Below are positions 60,952 through 64,000 of a stretch of 64,000 bases of DNA, piece after piece. The translations under genes were made by a program, and so were the position numbers. Source of the DNA: CAVYVZ01 sp963772065 (GTDB taxonomy: Bacteria > Acidobacteriota > Vicinamibacteria > Vicinamibacterales > UBA2999); the NCBI GenBank assembly GCA_963772065.1, contig CAVYVZ010000009.1, positions 682,001-746,000 of the forward strand, in the 5' to 3' direction. Below the pieces are notes generated by a model, which had not been told where the DNA came from, did not search any database, and saw only the letters and a program-made list of their open reading frames with translations. Every line of letters starts with the position of its first letter. The stretch's first letter is position 1.

Positions 60952-62352
60952 TCAGGACGCGGCTTCAGTCGCGGCGAACGGCCGTCGCGTTCTGTTCCGG
61001 GACGCGCCGGCTTCCGGCTCGAGGCTGAACTCGACGATCTTTCGGTAGAGTGTTCCGCGGCTGATATCAAGGATACGCGCCGCCTCCTTCTTGTTCCATG
61101 AAACTGCTTCGAGCACACGAACAATGTGTGCACGCTCGGATTCACGGAGCGACGGGAGCCGGGACGGCGTTTCCTGCGTGGGCGCCGCCTGGGCGTGCAA
61201 AAACTCGATATCGGAGTCGCGAATCACCCGGCCTGGCGCCGAAAGCGCCGCGCGCGACACCGTGCTTTCCAGCTCGCGGATGTTCCCCGGCCAATGGTAC
61301 GCCTGCAGAAGGTCCATCGCTTCGCGCGCGAAGCTCTTGGCGTCGAGGGGTAGGCCGTTCCCCGCGCAATAACGCGCCAGGAACCGATTGGCGAGGACGG
61401 GAATGTCAACCTGCCGCTCGCGGAGCGAGGGAAGGCGGATTGCGAAGGCGTTCACCCGATAGAACAGGTCCTCGCGGAACCGGCCGTCTCGCACGAACAG
61501 ATCGAGCGGGCGGTTGGTCGCGGAGATGAGCCGAAAATCGACCTGGATGCTCTTCTGCCCGCCGAGCCGCTCGAAGCGTCTGTCCTCTAGCACGCGAAGG
61601 AGCTTGGCCTGCGCCACAAGCGAGAGGTCGCCGATCTCGTCGAGGAACAGCGTGCCGTGATTGGCGAGCTCCAGTCGGCCCGGTTTGCGATCGTGCGCGC
61701 CCGTGAAGGCGCCCTTTTCGTAGCCGAAGATCTCGGATTCGAACAGCGTGTCAGGCAGGGCGGCGCAGTTGACCGCCTGGAACTTCTCCGTACCGCGGCG
61801 GCTGAGCTCGTGAATCATGCGCGCGACGAGCTCTTTGCCGGAGCCGGTCGGTCCGAGGATGAGCACCGAGATATCCGACTTCGCCGCGGTGCGGATCCAC
61901 TCGAAAACGATCAGCATCTTCTCGTCGCGGCCGATCATCTCGCGGAATCGCTGGACGGACGGCGACTGGTCTTCCGTGCTGATCTGGGCGCGGCGTTCGA
62001 GGAAGTTGTCGAGGAGATGCGCGATCGCCTCGCGCTCGGGTCGAACCGCGATGAAGCGCGGCGGCGGCCCGGGCAGGCGACGGACGACCCCGAAATCGAC
62101 GAGCTCGTTGAGACAGTTGTCCACGTCGAGGCGCATCCGCCCGAAGGTCGACATCACCGATTCGACGTCGAACGATTCTTCCGGCCGGGCGCTCAGGTAG
62201 CGAAGGATCCCCGCCCGAAGCGGCGACTGCACCAGGTTCTTGAAGCGGAGTTCCAGATCGGGGACATCCTTCACGGGAGAGCTCGCGCTGGCACGTTTGG
62301 CAACGTAAGTTAGTTCATCCACATCAGGTCGATCCGTGTTCCGTATCGGCAC
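60952..62352 (-). CDS. Sigma-54-dependent transcriptional activator (wHTH-AAA+-Fis)
   Basis: An enhancer-binding protein of about 466 residues. The AAA+ core is complete: Walker A GPTGSGKE, the sigma-54 contact loop EKGAFTGAHD, Walker B GTLFLDEIGDL, and the RRFERLGGQKSIQVDFRLISATNRPL sensor region. The C-terminus has a Fis-type HTH (NKKEAARILDISRGTLYRKI). In place of a receiver or GAF domain, the N-terminus holds a winged-helix-like segment (SPLRAGILRYLSARPEESFDVESVMSTFGRMRLDVDNCLNELVDFGVVRRLPG). The start is uncertain: I favour a GTG at 62352, but a GTG at 62466 inside the divergent gene is possible. It is encoded just upstream of the subtilase, same strand. Confidence 0.85.
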   Translation of the reverse strand: MPIRNTDRPDVDELTYVAKRASASSPVKDVPDLELRFKNLVQSPLRAGILRYLSARPEESFDVESVMSTFGRMRLDVDNCLNELVDFGVVRRLPGPPPRFIAVRPEREAIAHLLDNFLERRAQISTEDQSPSVQRFREMIGRDEKMLIVFEWIRTAAKSDISVLILGPTGSGKELVARMIHELSRRGTEKFQAVNCAALPDTLFESEIFGYEKGAFTGAHDRKPGRLELANHGTLFLDEIGDLSLVAQAKLLRVLEDRRFERLGGQKSIQVDFRLISATNRPLDLFVRDGRFREDLFYRVNAFAIRLPSLRERQVDIPVLANRFLARYCAGNGLPLDAKSFAREAMDLLQAYHWPGNIRELESTVSRAALSAPGRVIRDSDIEFLHAQAAPTQETPSRLPSLRESERAHIVRVLEAVSWNKKEAARILDISRGTLYRKIVEFSLEPEAGASRNRTRRPFAATEAAS

Positions 62353-62457
62353 ATCGGTTACTAAGCTGTAGGCTCTCAGCGGCTGGGGTAGGCGGGTAGG
62401 CAAGGCGGGTAGGGGATGCCCCGGAATACCGGCTCGTGCCGGTGCTAAGCTGCGCCT

Positions 62458-63627
62458 ATGCCCCACCGCGCGCCGGGATCGCCGGATCCGTCCAAGAAGC
62501 AGTACCTCTCAGGCAAACAGATTCGCTACTACCGGCCCCGCGGCAGCGCCGACGTCCGACATTTGATCGATGAGGGGTTTCAGGCGTTCAACGCCGCTCG
62601 TCTGGGCGAGGCGTGCCGGATTTTCACCGACAAGATGCTCGATCCCGAGCACGACACCACGATCGGCCTCACGGTCGCCGGCGCGCTGACACCGGCGGGG
62701 CTCGGTGGCTGCATCGTCGAGCTGATGAATCGCGGGCTGGTCGACTTCGTGATCAGCACCGGCGCGAACCTCTACCACGACCTGCATTACGCGCTCAACT
62801 TCACGCTCCATCGCGGGTCTCCGTTCGTCAACGACGTGGAGCTGTACGAGGAGGGCGTGATTCGCATTTACGACGTCCTGTTTCCTGCGAGCGTGCTGCT
62901 CGAAACGGACGCCTACGTTCGAGACTTCCTCGTCCGATCCGGCTTGAATGGTCCGGTCTCGTCCGCGGAGCTCCACTACCATCTCGGGCGGGATCTCATG
63001 GCCCGACAGCCCGGTTGCGAAGAGCATTCAGTGGTGGCGGCGGCGGCCGCCGCGGGCGTGCCCATCTACACCTCGTCTCCGGGCGACAGCTCGATCGGCA
63101 TGAACATCGCCTGCCACGAGCTGATGAACGACAGCCGCCTGATGATCGATCCGAACAAGGACGTGAACGAGGTCTGCGCATTCATCCTTGCGGGCCGCAA
63201 GAACGGCTGCCTGATACTCGGCGGCGGCTCGCCGAAGAACTTCTACCTCCAGGGACAGCCCACGCTCTGGGAGGTGTACGGCATCCCGAAGGGCGGCAAC
63301 GATTTCTTCATTCAGATCACGACGGATCAGGTCGTCTGGGGTGGGCTGTCCGGCGCGACGCCCTCGGAAGCCGTGAGCTGGGGGAAGGTCAATCCTGGCG
63401 TGCTTCCGGACACGGTGGTCGCGTACTGTGATTCCACCATCGCGTTCCCGCTCTTTTCGGAGTACGTCGTGGGCTCGGAGCGCGCCCGGCGGCCGCGCAA
63501 GGAACTGGTGCACAAGCGGGACGCTCTCGTTGCCGCGCTGAAGAAGGAAGCGGTGGCGGCGAAGCGCGAGCATCCGGCACCGGCCGAGCCTCTCGAAACG
63601 ATGCCCGATTTGGAAAGACACCGTTAA
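62458..63627 (+). CDS. Deoxyhypusine synthase family protein
   Basis: A 389-residue member of the deoxyhypusine synthase family. In eukaryotes and archaea the enzyme uses NAD+ and spermidine to modify eIF5A; bacterial relatives mostly make homospermidine or are uncharacterised. TIGLTVAGALTPAGLGGCIVELMNRGLVDFVISTGANLYHDLHYAL, SPGDSSIGMNIACHEL and VCAFILAGRKNGCLILGGGSPKNF bind NAD. The catalytic Lys lies in LSGATPSEAVSWGKVNPG, the equivalent of the human SWGK motif, so it should be active. No eIF5A-like substrate is in the window. A TAAGCT box ends 6 nt before the ATG. It is divergent from the sigma-54 activator. Confidence 0.92.
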   Translation: MPHRAPGSPDPSKKQYLSGKQIRYYRPRGSADVRHLIDEGFQAFNAARLGEACRIFTDKMLDPEHDTTIGLTVAGALTPAGLGGCIVELMNRGLVDFVISTGANLYHDLHYALNFTLHRGSPFVNDVELYEEGVIRIYDVLFPASVLLETDAYVRDFLVRSGLNGPVSSAELHYHLGRDLMARQPGCEEHSVVAAAAAAGVPIYTSSPGDSSIGMNIACHELMNDSRLMIDPNKDVNEVCAFILAGRKNGCLILGGGSPKNFYLQGQPTLWEVYGIPKGGNDFFIQITTDQVVWGGLSGATPSEAVSWGKVNPGVLPDTVVAYCDSTIAFPLFSEYVVGSERARRPRKELVHKRDALVAALKKEAVAAKREHPAPAEPLETMPDLERHR

Positions 63628-63629
63628 CT

Positions 63630-64000
63630 GTGGGAACTCTGGCCTCCGAGCTCGGCCCGCATGCGGATCGCATAGCAGGGCAGCCGCGCATCTACGTCGA
63701 TGCGAACGTCCCGGCGGGCCTCGTCTCCTTCATGCGAACGAGGCTCAATTGGGACGTGCTCTTCGTGATCGAGCACGACGACCTTCGCCGCGCGCGCGAT
63801 GACGACCACTATCGCCTGGCGCGGCAGCTTCGCCGAACGCTCATCACCTTCGACCGCGATTACCTGGACGATCGTCGATTCCCGGCCGCGGAGAGCGGAG
63901 GGGTCCTGGTGCTGACGGCTCCCGAAGAGCGCGGCTACATAGGCCTGCTGCGGCGGCTCGACGCCGAAGTGTTTCGCGAATCCCGCGCAGCCGACGGCCC
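63630..64000 (+). CDS. DUF5615/Mut7-C-like PIN-fold protein, partial
   Basis: The start of a gene running off the right edge; 123 codons are visible from a GTG 3 bp after the previous stop. After about 19 residues the frame reads RIYVDANVPAGLVSFMRTRLNWDVLFVIEHDDLRRARDDDHYRLARQL, then TLITFDRDYLDDRRFP, the pattern of DUF5615 PIN-like proteins (DxNV...H-D...A...TFDxDF). These resemble toxin nucleases of type II systems, although many are stand-alone. The acidic residues Asp in VDAN and FDRD are the expected metal ligands. Tight spacing suggests cotranscription with the deoxyhypusine synthase-like gene. Confidence 0.75.
   Translation, partial: MGTLASELGPHADRIAGQPRIYVDANVPAGLVSFMRTRLNWDVLFVIEHDDLRRARDDDHYRLARQLRRTLITFDRDYLDDRRFPAAESGGVLVLTAPEERGYIGLLRRLDAEVFRESRAADG

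Noticed and set aside
63001..64000. A toxin-antitoxin pair at the right edge
   Set aside because: The PIN-like protein is only partly visible and no antitoxin-like gene precedes it; its upstream neighbour is a deoxyhypusine synthase-like enzyme.
1..64000. tRNA or rRNA genes and insertion sequences
   Set aside because: No cloverleaf, CCA end, rRNA motif, transposase or flanking target duplication was found by eye; a dedicated tRNA and Rfam scan would settle it.

Overview
The window looks like a chromosomal segment of an Acidobacteriota genome, probably class Vicinamibacteria. This is inferred from family content, not from a marker gene. The DNA is GC-rich, it carries three orphan MacB/FtsX-type permeases of the acidobacterial ADOP kind (one paired with a PadR regulator), large Oar-like TonB-dependent receptors with a carboxypeptidase-regulatory N-terminus, an M14 carboxypeptidase, exported amidohydrolase and amidase proteins, and short-unit inverted repeat arrays between genes. 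I saw no rRNA, tRNA, CRISPR array, insertion sequence or phage block.

Layout. 1-7.3 kb: end of a sirtuin, LysE exporter, coproheme decarboxylase (HemQ/ChdC), a RodZ-type HTH protein, a tripartite tricarboxylate transporter (TctC-TctB fusion followed by a frameshifted TctA), MgtC, and a RidA-like exported protein. 7.3-22 kb: intact TonB receptor, ADOP permease, aspartokinase, PadR plus a second ADOP permease (one frameshift), amidohydrolase (one frameshift) and a second TonB receptor broken by many frameshifts, closed by a clear intrinsic terminator. 22-33.6 kb: exported methyltransferase, DGPF protein plus ECF42-type sigma factor, ATP-grasp enzyme, Tat-type amidase, a 460-bp nested inverted repeat array, third ADOP permease, FTR1 iron permease with a palindromic operator candidate, a membrane acyltransferase-like protein and a collagen-like secreted protein. 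33.6-43 kb: M14 peptidase, DGQHR-domain protein, a chain of hairpins, PxpA, a lipoprotein, a duplicated secreted protein, PPK2 and an acyl-CoA ligase.

43.1-51.9 kb is a complete arginine pathway in two divergent operons: argR-argG-argH to the right and argC-argB-argD-argA(GNAT)-argJ-argF to the left. Nearly all genes are coupled by ATGA/GTGA overlaps, and a well-formed promoter and AT-rich operator candidates sit between the two operons. ArgG has an altered PP-loop and lacks the expected citrulline-contact Arg. 51.9-64 kb: a disordered zinc-ribbon protein, acetamidase-like protein plus FabI, BON lipoprotein, ferredoxin reductase-like protein, a HD-GYP/GAF/GGDEF hybrid, an exported subtilase with a C-terminal array of NIVWSM repeats and a sigma-54-type promoter directly downstream of a sigma-54 activator gene, a deoxyhypusine synthase-like enzyme, and the start of a DUF5615/PIN-like protein.

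Two window-wide patterns matter. First, seven otherwise intact genes each carry one +1 insertion, which suggests consensus error more than gene death. Second, many genes have a TAYAAT-like -10 box ending only 4-9 nt before the start codon, which suggests frequent leaderless transcription.
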